Translations under genes and position numbers: made by a program
Source: Limnanthes douglasii subsp. nivea
Taxonomy: Eukaryota > Streptophyta > Magnoliopsida > Brassicales > Limnanthaceae
Reading direction: 5' to 3'
DNA length: 64,000 nt
NCBI GenBank assembly: GCA_036936605.1
Contig: JAUPFV010000003.1
Location: 153,234,997 to 153,298,996 of the forward strand
In this document: positions 35,301 through 46,600 of the stretch, in pieces
Numbering within the stretch: position 1 is the first letter of the stretch
How the letters are laid out: every line of letters starts with the position of its first letter
The notes under the pieces: generated by a model
What the model was told of the DNA's origin: nothing
The model's input: only the letters and a program-made list of their open reading frames with translations
The model's database searches: none

Positions 35301-36600
35301 AATGGAATTCAACTAAGAAATCAGCCACAACTTGGGCTTTGACTGCTGTTCGAGGAGAAAAATCAATATCGTAGTCTCCCAACTCTACTGACCATTTGGT
35401 CATTCTACTTGAAACGTCAGCTTTTTGGAGAACATTTTTCAAATGGAAAGAAGTCCGAACGATGATTGAATGTACCTGAAAATAGGGCCTCATTTTTCTT
35501 GCAGAATTACCAGGGCCAGCGCCAACTTCTCAAGCTTCAAATATCGTTTTTCTGCATCTATCAAGCTTTTGCTGATATAGTACACCGGATGAGGATAACT
35601 GTCCACCTCTCTAACCAATACTGCACTTATTGCGCAATCATAAATGGTTAAATAGACATAAAGCGTTTCTCCATCAGTAGGTTTAAATAAAGTTTTGGGG
35701 GAAGACAAATTCTTCTTAATTTCATCGAAGGCCTCATCACACTTTGAGGACCAGTTGAAGTCTTTTGCACCTTTCAAAGTTTGAAAAAACGGGGGACACC
35801 TGTCCGAAGACCTTCAAAATGAATCGATTTAAAGCAGTTAGTCTCCCAGTCAATCGTTGTACCTCTTTAATATTTCGAGGAGGCTCCATTTGCAGTAAAG
35901 CATTAAGCTGGTCCGGATCAGGCTGTATCCCTTGCTCACTTATCAAATACCCTAAGAATTTCCCGGACTGCACTCCAAACACACACTTTTCTGGGTTTAA
36001 TTTCAAATTTACTTTCACTAAGTTAGCAAACGTTTCTTGGAGATCTGCCAAGTGTAGCTCTTCGTCCACACTTTGCACTATCATGTCGTCGATATAAACT
36101 TCCATGTTTCTTCCAATTTGATCAGCAAAAGCCTTGTGTTACCAACCTCTGATAAGTAGCCCCAGCATTTTTTAACCCAAATGGCATCACCTTGTAAGAA
36201 TGAAGGCCCCTATCAGTAACAAATGTAGTATGTTCCTGATTCTTTGGATCCACTTGAATCTGAATATACCCGGAGAAGGCATCCATAAAAGATAGCAGCT
36301 TGTTTCCAGATGTGGAGTCCACCAACTGATCAATCGGGGGGACTGGGTATAAATTATTTGGGCAACCTCTGTTGAGCTCTGTAAAATCGATGCACATACG
36401 CCATTTGCCATTTTTCTTTTTCACCAACACTGGATTGGCTGTCCATAAAGGGTATTGAGATTCCTTCATGTGCCCCATTTTAGTAAGTCGGTCGACTTCT
36501 TGAACTATGACATCAGCCTTTTCTTTAAAAAAAGCTCTTCTCTTTTGTATTACAGGTGCTATGTCCCTTCGGATGACAGTTGATGTGATATAATATATGT
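35301..36600 (-). pseudogene. gypsy reverse transcriptase and first RNase H
   Basis: Minus strand. RT begins near 36590, with NPVLVKKKNGKWRMCIDFT, FMDAFSGYIQI and FGLKNAGATYQRLV (to about 36125), then EVYIDDMIV with the YIDD catalytic motif (about 36080-36100), then thumb and connection. The first RNase H follows, with FKPTDGETLYVYL, YYISKSL and the VELGDYDI segment. Frames break near 36120 (stop after GFC), 35740 and 35490. This copies element RNA into DNA. Confidence 0.88.
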
Positions 36601-37027
36601 TGGTACTCCGGTAACATCAGCATTGCACCAAGAAATAACATGCTGATGGTATTTCATCTTGGATCCTATCTTAACACTTTTTCCTTCAGCCAGAGAGTGT
36701 GTTTCAACCTCTTCAATTGGTATTAAAACTCCAGGGGTCTCTCTGGGGTCATCAATTTCACCCTCTCCCTCAGAGGGCCCCTCAAAATGTTATTCCTCAT
36801 TGATCCGAACTGCCCCCATTGTTCGAGGAGCTAGTGCTGTTGCATAACACTCTCTTGCTACCTTTTGGCTGCTCCAAACAACTCCCACTTGTTCTTGCAC
36901 AACATATTTCAAGCATTGGTGGACTGTTGAGGCCATGGCATGCATCCTCGAGAGCTAAGATCTCCCCAGAATACCATTATAAAAAGTGGGACAATCCACC
37001 ACAACAAATAGTATTCTAACCATTTTT

Positions 37028-37300
37028 TTAAAAGGGCCTTTGCCCAATAAAACCTCCTCCTCGAAATTCTTCAATCACATCTGCTGAGCTTCCTGTGAAA
37101 CCCACAATCGACATGTTCGAACGTTGAATTACCGCCGGATTTTTCATCTTTTTATTGGAAATTAAAAAGAGAATATTGGCAGAACTTCCGGTGTCCACCA
37201 AAATTCGTCTTATGTCATTGCCCCCGATGGATGCTCCTATGACAACAGCATCTTCATGAGGACCAGCAATATCCCTCAAGCCATTTTTCGTCAAAAACAA
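37028..37300 (-). pseudogene. gypsy aspartic protease
   Basis: A 90-codon minus-strand frame with AVVIGASIGGNDIRRILVDT followed by GSSANILF; DTGSS is the active-site signature (about 37180). A second conserved hydrophobic segment, MSIVGFTG, follows. It would cut the gag-pol polyprotein. The linker to RT (36600-37028) has stops. Confidence 0.85.
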
Positions 37301-38240
37301 TGAAGGGAAATGGAATCTACGATTGATAGGAAGTCATGCCTCCTTCCAGTTGGGTAGCTAAAGTATTAACGTGCCTCTTTCTCGTAGAAGCAGTTGGTGC
37401 CGTCATGGTGTCTCCTCCGAAAATTGTAAGTGACTCATAAAAGTTGATAAGTCCGGACACCGACTTGCAATGTTCTGCGATAACACCCACTTTATTCCGA
37501 GTTGGATCAGGGTCCAAGTATTCTGACTCTACATCGAACCTTTCGATTATGACCATAGCCCCATCTGAAGCCGATGTGCCTGCATTGTTCGGACCAGCCC
37601 GATGAGCGTTATCAGGCATATTTCCGATTCTTCTTTTAACATACGCTCCCAACTTTCCTATTTCAATCAAATTCTGGACTTTTTGCTTCAAAGCAATACA
37701 ATCCCCAGTGGTATGGCCATTATCATTGTGATACTAGCAGAAACAATTGTTGCGGCTCTCCCTATGAGAATGTAACGCAACTGGCCTTCTATAATGTACT
37801 TCGTCTTTTGTTTTGTCATACATGGTGCCTACGTTTTCTTTCAATTCTGCAAACCACTCCGGTTGAACCCAAGGCCCTCGCTTATTTCTAGATTGCTGAC
37901 TCTGGGCTGGTGCAGCTGGCTAAGACTGAGCTTTGGCTCGGTTATGACTCTGCTCGGCCTCCTTAGCCTTGTTCCCGGACTGGTTTTGGTTTGGATTTAG
38001 TGCAGCCGGAGCATACCTCACCTGCTTGTGCACCCTAGTTTTCTTTGTTTCATCCATATTAATCTGCTTTCCGACCTGATTCAGCAAGCCTCCCCACGTC
38101 ATGGCTTTTTTCATGGTTACTGAATCGGCCAAATTTCCAGGGTTTAAGCCCTGCCTCGGAGAAGCTATTGCTACTTGTTCAAAGTAATCAGCCAACCCAT
38201 ATTTGGTATTTATAAAGCGACTTATGTATTCTTTTAGAAT
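37301..38240 (-). pseudogene. gypsy gag, 5'-truncated
   Basis: Minus strand. A retrotransposon-gag tail reads LKEYISRFINTKYGLADYFE (about 38240-38180), then VRYAPAALNPNQ, the HNDNGHTTGDCIALKQKVQN segment typical of Tat-type gag (about 37740-37680), and a C-terminal part to 37317. Stops near 37920 and 37735 break it. The gene loses similarity at about 38240, where a non-coding direct repeat begins. The 5' part and 5' LTR are missing. Confidence 0.82.
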
Positions 38241-38640
38241 ACTAAAGTGTTTGACTTGATTAGGGTTGTATAACCGGTATAACCAATTTTAGTAATTAAA
38301 AATGATTATTTATATCGATCATTATATTCTTCTAACAATACTAAAGTGTTTGACTTAATTAGGGTTGTATAACCGGTATAACCAATTTTAGTATTTAAAA
38401 AATGATTATTTATATTGATCAATCTATTTTTCTAACAATGTTTATAGATGATATAAAAAATGAATTCTCTTATGTTTTATTTTACTACGTGTAATTCATT
38501 TGGATTGCACTTTCTCTTGTTGATTTCATCAACATAAAATCCTTTTTAAACCATGTAAAAACGTTGAGCAATTTTCCGACCATCTGAACAAGATTAGAGA
38601 CATGATGATTTTCATATAAATTACTCAATATTCAAAATAT
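38241..38640. repeat. ~98-bp tandem duplication within a larger dispersed repeat
   Basis: The motif ACTAAAGTGTTTGACTT, AGGGTTGTATAACCGGTATA and TTTATAT(C/T)GATCA occurs twice in tandem (about 38243-38330 and 38338-38427). The whole block to about 38640 is related to 45008-45315, including TTATGTTTTAT, GTGTA.(T/C)TCATTTGGATTGCA and CCGACCATCTGAACAAG. The two copies flank the copia at 39173-44579 in the same orientation. Confidence 0.75.
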
Positions 38641-38734
38641 AATATAGTTTGGGGATAAATGATTCTGATATATTATTAAGTTCTACTTGACATAAATGTC
38701 TAAATAGAGTGGATAAGGTACTTTATAGTTTGTA

Positions 38735-38992
38735 CTCCCTCCATTCCGTAATATAGGTCGTTTAAGGTTTTGGAGTAGAAACCAATAAATACAATGATGA
38801 TTTCTCTCTCCTATAAAAACACAAAAAGAAATCTAATTCTATTGTGTCAAATTTATTAATTTAATAAAAGAAACAAACAATAAAATATCATTGGTTAAAA
38901 GAAATTAATTGCTGCATTAATATCACCAAACGACAATTAAAGTGGAATTTTTTGTATTTTCTAAAACGACCTATAGTGTGGAATGGAGGGAG
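38735..38992. mobile_element. Stowaway-type MITE, 258 bp
   Basis: Terminal inverted repeats CTCCCTCCATTCCGTAATAT and, from the other end, CTCCCTCCATTCCACACTAT, continuing into AGGTCGTTT. TA dinucleotides flank both ends (38733-38734 and 38993-38994). This CTCCCTCC terminus and TA target are diagnostic of Stowaway elements moved by Tc1/Mariner transposases. No coding sequence inside. Confidence 0.95.
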
Positions 38993-39172
38993 TAATAACA
39001 AAAATAAAGGAAACGGAATGAGACAGCCTTTAAATTTTTTTAACATCCAATCATATCACATTTATTTATTATATTATGTATTCGTTAATAACATTGAAGG
39101 GATGAAAAACAACGTAGTAGTATTATTAGTATGTTTCATTTCTTATAGTAATGTCTCAATAGGGTCTCTGGC

Positions 39173-39658
39173 TGTTAAGGATATACCTTAACGACCGGTT
39201 AAGGGTGTTTCCGGTGTTCTGATGACAGCCACACCGGCAATGGAAGAAGAACGGAGGAGAAGAGAAGTCAGCTAGGGTTATGAATCCCTAAGTGACTGAC
39301 TTCTCTTCACTAATCAGAAACGACTCCTTGAGTTGTCGTTTGGACCATCCTCAAGGGTCCATCGGGTCATTCACTGGACAAGGCCCATGACCCACTACTG
39401 GGGACCCTCTCTAATATATCACACGTAATTTAGTCATTCTGGTCCTAGTACCACTCTTGTACAAAATTCAGCATTTAACATTAGTCTCTTATTTACAAGT
39501 ATACCACTGTAACAATAAAGATTCCTTCACAGCCTGTACCAACTACCTATATATATGGTAGTGCTGTGAAGGTACAAAGATGAAGAAAACAGAAAGAATA
39601 AAAATTTGTTACAAGCTCTCTCTCTTCTTCTTCCTCCATAGCTGCAAGCTTTCTTACT
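39173..39658 (+). repeat. 5' LTR of the copia element
   Basis: Starts TGTTAAGGATATACC and ends AGCTTTCTTACT, 486 bp. It contains TATATATAT near 39550 and CTTGTACAAAATTC. The primer site follows directly. Confidence 0.93.
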
Positions 39659-39669
39659 TGGTATCAGAG
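39659..39669 (+). other. primer binding site
   Basis: TGGTATCAGAG, complementary to initiator-Met tRNA, immediately after the LTR. Confidence 0.88.
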
Positions 39670-39684
39670 ATATCCAGGCCTTCA

Positions 39685-40632
39685 ATGGCCAACATTGATT
39701 CACCACCCTTGAGCAGTGACTCACTTGGGTCAGTGTTCCCCAACAGCTTTTCCAGCAGCAACAAGAACCTGAATCTGCACACAATAAACAGCAACAACAA
39801 TCACAACATCAAATTGGATAGAAACAATTATCTGCTTTGGAGGACCATGGTATTACCTATGGTCAAAGGAAACAAACTTGGAGGCTACATTACAGGAGAC
39901 AAACCCTGTCTAGTCAGATTCATCACTGACTCAGAAGGAAATGGAGTCGAAAGTCCTGATTATGAGGACTGGGTTGCTAAAGATCAGCTACGCTTGGGCT
40001 GTCTTTATTCAACCATGAGCCCAGTGGTAGCTGCTCAGCTAATGGAAGAGCAGACTTCAAAAGATCTCTCGGAAGCAGCAAGCAAACTCTCTGGCTCTCA
40101 AACAAGAGCCAGAATCACATACTTTAAGTCTGAGTTTCAAAGAACTCGTAAAGGTAATTTGTCAATGTTTGAGTATCTCAACAAGATGAAATCTATTTCT
40201 GATAACCTAATGCTTGATGGTTGTGGTGTATCAATGGATGATCTGGTCACCCAAATTCTTGTTGGGTTGGACTCAGACTACACACCTATTGTGGTTAGTC
40301 TGACAGACAAAGAGGACTTGTCTTGGTTGGACCTTCAAACTAGTCTGCTCATATTTGAGAGCAGACTTGAGCAACTATCAAATCTACAAAGCAGTGTGTC
40401 TAACTTGACTCTAGCATCTGCCAACTTCACTCAAAAGACTGATTTCAAACAACAACAAAACAACAACAATTCACGAGGTTTCTATGGTGGTAATAGAGGA
40501 CAAAACAGAGGGTTTAGAGGAAGGTCTAACTACTCAAGCAACAACAGAGGTAGAGGTGGTAGATTTTCTCAAAACAAGCCTACTTGTCAAATCTGTAGTA
40601 GATATGGTCACTCTGCCCCTGTCTTCTACTAG
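39685..40632 (+). CDS. copia gag, intact 315-codon frame
   Basis: ATG at 39685 (MANIDSPPLSSDSLG), 26 bp after the primer site, is the first ATG outside the LTR. A longer frame starts inside the LTR at 39580. Contents: NYLLWRTMVLPMVKGNKLGG, MSPVVAAQLMEEQ, the UBN2-type core, a Gly/Arg/Asn-rich stretch (FYGGNRGQNRGFRGRSN) and a CCHC knuckle CQICSRYGHSAPVFY. It ends at TAG (40630-40632), exactly where the minus-strand relative reads Tyr and continues into pol, so this may be a mutated read-through position. It would form the capsid. It is the only full-length gag in the window. Confidence 0.85.
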   Translation: MANIDSPPLSSDSLGSVFPNSFSSSNKNLNLHTINSNNNHNIKLDRNNYLLWRTMVLPMVKGNKLGGYITGDKPCLVRFITDSEGNGVESPDYEDWVAKDQLRLGCLYSTMSPVVAAQLMEEQTSKDLSEAASKLSGSQTRARITYFKSEFQRTRKGNLSMFEYLNKMKSISDNLMLDGCGVSMDDLVTQILVGLDSDYTPIVVSLTDKEDLSWLDLQTSLLIFESRLEQLSNLQSSVSNLTLASANFTQKTDFKQQQNNNNSRGFYGGNRGQNRGFRGRSNYSSNNRGRGGRFSQNKPTCQICSRYGHSAPVFY

Positions 40633-43600
40633 AGAGATGATCCCTCTGTTATGGGCTCTACACCTACTGATCAAGCTAAGAGTGACACTGAACAAGCAAC
40701 ATACATCACTACTCAAGACAACACTGGTGATACTGTCTAGTTTGCTGACAGTGGAGCAAGCCATCATGTCACAGGCAACTCAGGTTTGCTGACTCAAAAG
40801 TCTGAGTATTCAGGTAATACGGGAGTGCTAGTTGGTAGTGGTCAAAGGTTGTCTATTAAACATATTGGGAGTGCCAATCTACACTTACTAGCCAAAACAC
40901 CTATTTCCTTATCTAATGTCCTACATGTTTCTTTAATAAACAAGAATCTAGTCTCTGTTTCTCAACTTACTAATAACAATAATGTTTTTATTGAATTTCA
41001 TGATGGTGTTTGCTTTGTGAAGGACAAGGGAACAGGGACTACTCTTCTCAGAGGGACATCAAAGAATAGGCTCTACAGGTTGGAGAGCTACCCTAAGTTA
41101 CAAGCAAACAAGGCTCTATGTGGTTCACCACTAGTCTATGTTACTGAGTCTCAGTCTGTTATTTCTAATTCCCTAAATGATGGATGGAATAAGAAGCTTG
41201 GCCATCCGTCACGAAACACTCTAAGTCATGTGCTGAAAACTTGTAATCTGAAAAACATTGAGAAAAATACATTGAGTTTTTGTGAGGCTTGCCAGTTGAG
41301 CAAGTCTCACACGTTACCCTTTCCCTTATCCAATTCTCATGCTAGTAATATTCTAGACCTCATACACACTAATGTATGGGGTCCTTCTCCTATTCCATCT
41401 ACAGAGGGTTTAGATTTTATGTGATTTTCCTTGATGACTACTCAAGATATACCTGGTTCTACCCTATCAAAACTAAAAGTCAGGTCTTTACTGTCTTTCA
41501 AAACTTCAAAAAACTTGTTGAAAAGCAATTTGAAAGGTCTATCAAGGTGGTACAAAGTGATTGGGGTGGGGAGTTTAGACCACTTCTCTCGTTTGCCCAA
41601 AAACAAGATTTCATTCTTAGGAAGTCATGTCCTTATACATCAGCCCAAAATGGAAGGGCTGAGCGAAAGCACAGACACCTAGTTGAGACTGGGTTGACAT
41701 TGCTAGCTCAGTCCTCTTTACCCTACAAATACTGGTCTCACTCCTTTGACACTGCTATCTATCTCATCAACAGACTACCTACCCCTATTATATCCAACAA
41801 GTCTCCCTATGAAGTTATGTTTCATAAAACACCCAACTATCTTACTCTCAAAACTTTTGGTTGTGCTTGCTATCCCTGTCTAAGGCCATACCAGTCACAT
41901 AAATTCCAATTCCATTCAGCTAAATGTGTCTTTCTTGGATACAGTTAGTATCACAAAGGGTATGTTTGTTTAGGTTCAAATGGGAGGACATACATCTCTA
42001 GGAGTGTAGTCTTTAATGAAACTGAGTTTCCTTTCTCTCGGGGTTTCCCTTATGGTCAACAAACTGAGTATGTTCCTAACTATTCTTATGGTTCTTGGCT
42101 TCCCAGTCTGCCAAGTTTGCTTGCAACCAGTGGTGACTCTCTACCTACATCAGCTACATCAGGTGATCTCTCTGGTCAGACAGCTCCACTGTCCCCTAAT
42201 CCTACTCAAGGTAACTCTCTCTCTCCAAGTAACCAAACTATTTCTACACATTTACAATCTTTCTCACCTAGTTAGTCAAATTTAAAGTCTACTAATTGTC
42301 ATACATTGACCAACCAACAAATGACCCATTCCCCTTCTCATGATCATCCTGACAATAGTAAGATCCCACACACATATCAGTACCTTAACCCTAATCTATA
42401 TGTCTGCCTACCCTTTTCATCTACTACACCTACACAGTCCTTCCCTCTCAAACACAAAACTCACACCATGAACACTAGGTCTCATGATGGTACACTCAAA
42501 CCACAAACCCCTTATGTTGGACACTTAACCACTAGTGCTATGTCTACTCTTGAACCTACCAGGTACTCTGAAGCTACCTCTAATCCTGACTAGGTATCTG
42601 CTATGTATAATGAATACAAAGCTCTTATGGTTAACAAAACCTGGTCTTTGGTTCCATGGTCCCCGGATCTAAACATTGCTGGGTGCAAATGGGTTTTCAA
42701 GTTGAAGCATAATTTTGATGGGTCTATTCAAAGGCATAAGGCAGGTTGGTAGCCAAAGGGTTTCATCAAACCCCTGGCATTGATTTTTCGGAAACATTCA
42801 GTCCTGTCATAAAACCCTCTACTGTCAGACTAGTTTTGGCTCTTGCTGTCTCTAAAGAGTGGGAGGTACGTCAACTTGACATTAATAATGCCTTTCTTAA
42901 TAGGTTTCTTACTGAGTATTTCTACATGACTCACCTGAGGGCTTTCAAGACTCTATGCACCCCACACTTGTGTGTAAATTGCACAAAGCCTTGTATGGGC
43001 TGAAGCAGGCACCAAGGGCCTTGTACTCTAAGCTTAGAGACACTCTTCTGAGTTGGGGCTTCACCAACTCTAGGGCTGGCTGTTCTCTATTTTACTATGT
43101 GTCCAAGACCACCATTGTTCTTATCCTAGTCTACGTTGACGACATTTTGGTCACAGGGTCACAAACAGACTATCTGACACAGTTCATTCACAAGCTTAAT
43201 GCTCTATTTTCCCTCAAGGATATGGGGTCACTTCACCTCTTCGTAGGCATCGAGGCGTATCGTTCCCCCACTTGAAATTACCTAACTCAGCATCAATATA
43301 TAGTAAACTTACTTGTTGCTCAAGGGTTGTCCTTCTCCAAGCCATTACCTACACCCATGACTGTCGGTGTCCATCTGTCTAGCTCCTCTGGCACTCCTCT
43401 CACTGATCCTACACAATACAGAAGCCTGTTAGGAGCGCTTCAGTACCTCACACACACAAGGCCTGACATTGCCTGTGCGGTGAACAAGTTAAGTCAGTAT
43501 CAACAGAATCCACACACAACTCACTGGCAATCACTAAAGAGAGTTTTGAGGTACTTATCTGGCTCCAGGTGGCTTGGTCTTCACATTAAGCCCTATGGTC

Positions 43601-44196
43601 ACCTCCAGCTCCATGGTTTTTCTGATGCCGACTGGGCTTCCTCTCCAGTTGACAGGCGTAGCGTTGGTGCCTACTGTGTCTACTTGGGCAATTCTTTAAT
43701 TTCTTGGTCTTCGAAGAAACATAATGTTGTGGCTCGCTCGTCAACAGAATCGGAGTATAGGGCTCTTGCAAATCTATCGTCTGAGCTGATGTGGTTGCGA
43801 TCAGTACTTTCAGAGATCAAACTCCCACCGTCTCCACCGTCGATCCTCTGGTGCGATAATCTCGGGGCAAGTTCCCTTGCTTCCAATCCAGTGTTTCATG
43901 CACGAACTAAGCACATCGAACTGGATGTGCACTTCGTTCGTAATCAAGTATTCGAGGGTGATCTCCAGGTCCGCTACGTTCCTTCCCACGATCAACTCGC
44001 CGACTGTCTGACTAAACCTCTCACTCACGCACGCTTTCTATTTTTGCGAGACAAACTTGGTCTCTCAAATTCGCCCCTTCGTTTGCGGGGGGATGTTAAG
44101 GATACACCTCAACGACCGGTTAAGGGTGTTGTCGGCGTTCTGATGACATCCACACCGGCAGTGGAAGAAGAACGGAGGAGAAGAGAAGTCAGCTAG
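40633..44196 (+). pseudogene. copia pol, broken by several stops
   Basis: Protease FADSGASHHVTGN (about 40741-40779); GAG-pre-integrase to CEACQLSKSH; integrase with FLDDYSRYTWFYPI, VVQSDWGGEFRP and AQNGRAERKHRH (all three catalytic positions readable, though the first Asp reads TNVWGP); RT with RQLDINNAFLN and YVDDILVTG (about 43132-43158); RNase H with DADWASSP, STESEYRALANL, WCDNLGA and ADCLTKPL. Stops: TAG 40738, TAG 41946, TAG 42591, and frameshifts near 41415, 42750 and 43000. The last frame runs through the purine tract and 103 bp into the 3' LTR before stopping at 44196. Confidence 0.9.
44085..44093 (+). other. polypurine tract
   Basis: GCGGGGGGA ends directly before the 3' LTR. Confidence 0.8.
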
Positions 44197-44579
44197 GGTT
44201 GTAAATCCCTAAGTGACTGACTTCTCTTCACTAATCAGAAACGACTCATTGAGTTGTCGTTTGGACCATCCTCAAGGGTCCATCGGGTCATTCATTAGAC
44301 AAGGCCCATGACCCACTGCTGGTGACCCTCTCTAATATATCACACGTAATTAAGTCATGCTGGTCCTAGTAACACTCTTGTACAAAATTCAGCATTTAGC
44401 ATTAGTCTCTTATTTACAAGTATACCACTGTAACAATAAAGATTCCTTCACAGCCTGTACCAACTACCTATATATATGGTAGTGCTGTGAATGTACAAAG
44501 ATTAAGAAAACAGAAAGAATAAAAATTTGTTACAAGCTCTCTCTCTTCTTCTTCCTCCATAGCTACAAGCTTTCTTACT
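44094..44579 (+). repeat. 3' LTR of the copia element
   Basis: 486 bp, starts TGTTAAGGATACACC, ends AGCTTTCTTACT, then target duplication CTGGC. Confidence 0.93.
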
Positions 44580-44584
44580 CTGGC

Positions 44585-45580
44585 CATCAGAGTTTCCACG
44601 AGGAATCGTTGCAAGTAATAAAAGTTCCACCATCGTTGCATCTTACCTTTGCGCAGGCTGTGACTAAAGTAAACCTATAAAAGTAAGTCCCTCGCGAGTT
44701 GTATTGTCTAGTTCTGGTGAGGTCGAGTGTGGATCCCAACTTTGGTACGGTGGATGCTTGTACCCGATAGAAGATAAGAACACATGCATAAAACAGTCTG
44801 AAAAGCAACTGTTCTTCGACGAACAACACTATCTATAAACTTAAATCCTTATTAAACACAAATGAAACCGAACCACAATAATATTTGATTAAATATACAA
44901 AGATAATTCTAGATTTATCTGGTTTAACACTTTAAATACTCTTGATATACCAAAATCAATCCAAAACACAAAAATAAAAATAAAATAAAAATAAATTATA
45001 CTTACTCTTTTAATACAGTAAAGTGTTTGACCTGATTTCGGTTGTCTAGCCGGTATAATAATTTTACTATTAAAAACTGATTGATTATATTGATATATTC
45101 ATACATTCTATTTTTCTTACCATGTTTACAAATAATATAGAAAAGGATATCTCTTATGTTTTATCCTACCACGTGTACCTCATTTGGATTGCAGGTACGC
45201 TTGTTGATTTGATAAAAATAAAATCCTTTTAAACAATGTAAAATTGTTGGGCAATTATCCGACCATCTGAACAAGCTTCAAAGACATGATGATTCTCATA
45301 TAAATTAGTGAATATATATATAAATATAAAGAAAAAATACCCGTAAATATTGTTATTTGATGATCAAAATATTGCTAATAGACGTTTGATCACGCTAAAA
45401 AACTATAATTATATTTTCTTAACGATTTTTGTTTTTAAAGAATTTTGTATATTTAGAATTATAGATTGTAAAAAATTTAAAAATAGAATGGACTGAATAT
45501 TTTTACAGCAAACAGAATTAGTTCTATCAATAATATTTTTTAATATTTTTTAGATTTGTTTTTTCCTTAACATGTTAGAC
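44585..45580. other. intergenic DNA; short unassigned open frame and dispersed repeat
   Basis: 44585-44830 is less AT-rich than its surroundings and has an 80-codon minus-strand frame without an ATG, containing ACAKVRCNDGGTFITCND. I do not recognise it. A good minus-strand splice donor, CAAAG|GTAAGA, lies inside it at about 44650. 45008-45315 is the diverged second copy of the repeat at 38241-38640. The rest is AT-rich and empty. Confidence 0.4.
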
Positions 45581-45762
45581 CAAAGATAACCAAATATGCG
45601 AGATCATACATAACCAACATGCGAGACCAGTCATAAATAAACATGCGAGACCAAATATAACCAAAAATATTTTTGACCAAACATAAAAAAATATATGTGA
45701 AATTAGATATAAATAAACATGCAACATGAGACATAAATAAACATGCGAGACATGTATTGCAT
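45574..45762. repeat. minisatellite with ~25-30-bp unit
   Basis: Repeated CATGCGAGACCA separated by ATAAATAAA- or TATAACCAA-like spacers, about six imperfect units. Confidence 0.75.
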
Positions 45763-45980
45763 TCTTAATTTTATGATTTTAATGATGCGATACCAGATCA
45801 CTAGATATGACGAAAATAAATCACCAATAAATCTAATTTTGTTCGTCTTCGGAAAACCATTATTTATTATACATTTTCTCGCATTTTATTATGTTTGGCG
45901 ATCATTTATTATTTATTATGTATGTTGGAAGATAGTATAATTTGGTGTGAATTTTTTTATTTATTTCCATGTGTATATAA

Positions 45981-46600
45981 TGTGAAGAATAAATTTCATC
46001 CCATAGAGGAACCTCAATCCCACAGTGCCAAGATTGAACATAAAAGAGTGTATATAAGTGTGGACCAACCTCAAGTAGCAAGAGGTCTTTTTGGAGTAAA
46101 CCCAAAAGCAAACCCGTGCGCGCTTCCATGCGCAAAGCGGACAATATCTTGCTAGACCGTGAGGTCCGTCACACACTCTCACACCAATTCTAACATGGTA
46201 TCAGAGCCATAAATGGCTTAACCGCCGAATTTCCGACAATATCTTGCAAGTCCGTGAGGTCCGTCACAATCTCTCACACTAATTCTAACATGGTATCGAC
46301 AATATCTTGCAAGTCCGTGAGGTCCGTCACAATCTCTCACACTAATTCTAACATGGTATCAGAGCCATAAATGGCTTAACCGCCAAATTTACGGGATTAA
46401 GTTTAAGGGGAAATGTGAAGAATAAAATTTATCCCATAGGAACACCAATCCTACATTGCCAAGATTGAACATAAAAGAGTGTATATAAGTGTGGACCAAC
46501 CTCAACTAGCAAGAGGCCTTTTGGGGTACACCCAAAAGCAAACCCGTACGCGCCTCCGTGCGCAAAGCGGACAATATCTCACTAGTCAGTGATCTCCGAA
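45981..46600 (+). mobile_element. TRIM-type miniature LTR retrotransposon
   Basis: LTR1 45981-46195 (215 bp, TGTGAAGAATAAATTT to AATTCTAACA), primer site TGGTATCAGAGCC (46196-46208), a ~200-bp internal domain, a purine tract AAGTTTAAGGGGAAA (about 46399-46413), and LTR2 from 46414 (TGTGAAGAATAAAATTTATC), which loses similarity near 46597 so its last ~35 bp are missing. No coding capacity. The LTR carries GTGTATATAAGTGTGG (promoter-like) and AAAGCGGACAATATC, a motif I know from other plant TRIM LTRs and also present at 53460-53688. Movement would need proteins from another element. Confidence 0.88.
46141..46366 (+). repeat. LTR-tail/primer-site module present three times
   Basis: A 55-bp LTR end (ACAATATCTTGC...TTCTAACA) followed by TGGTAT occurs at 46141-46195, 46236-46290 and 46299-46353. 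Full primer sites follow the first and third copies (46196-46208 and 46354-46366). After the middle copy only TGGTATC remains. Confidence 0.88.

Larger units (their letters stand above)
39173..44579 (+). mobile_element. near-complete Ty1/copia element (5.4 kb)
   Basis: Paired 486-bp LTRs, primer site, gag, pol and a purine tract, with the target duplication CTGGC on both sides (39168-39172 and 44580-44584; the match extends to CTCTGGC). I count 21 mismatches and no indels between the LTRs (about 4%), which suggests an insertion age of the order of one to a few million years. It is the best-preserved member of the family that also occurs at 1-7992, 11285-13735, 14495-19042, 24757-29318 and 57480-61990. 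The pol has stops and frameshifts. Confidence 0.95.

Noticed and set aside
44587..44829. 80-codon minus-strand frame with a hydrophobic start and cysteines, like a small secreted peptide
   Set aside because: It starts at GTG rather than ATG, has no typical cysteine spacing, and contains a good splice donor inside. Not enough to call a gene.
45574..45762. CRISPR-like array (regular CATGCGAGACCA repeats)
   Set aside because: This is plant nuclear DNA; spacers are short, similar to each other and irregular. It is an ordinary minisatellite.
45981..46195. Cassandra-type TRIM (5S rRNA-derived LTR)
   Set aside because: The LTR contains no recognisable 5S rRNA sequence or its internal pol III control regions.
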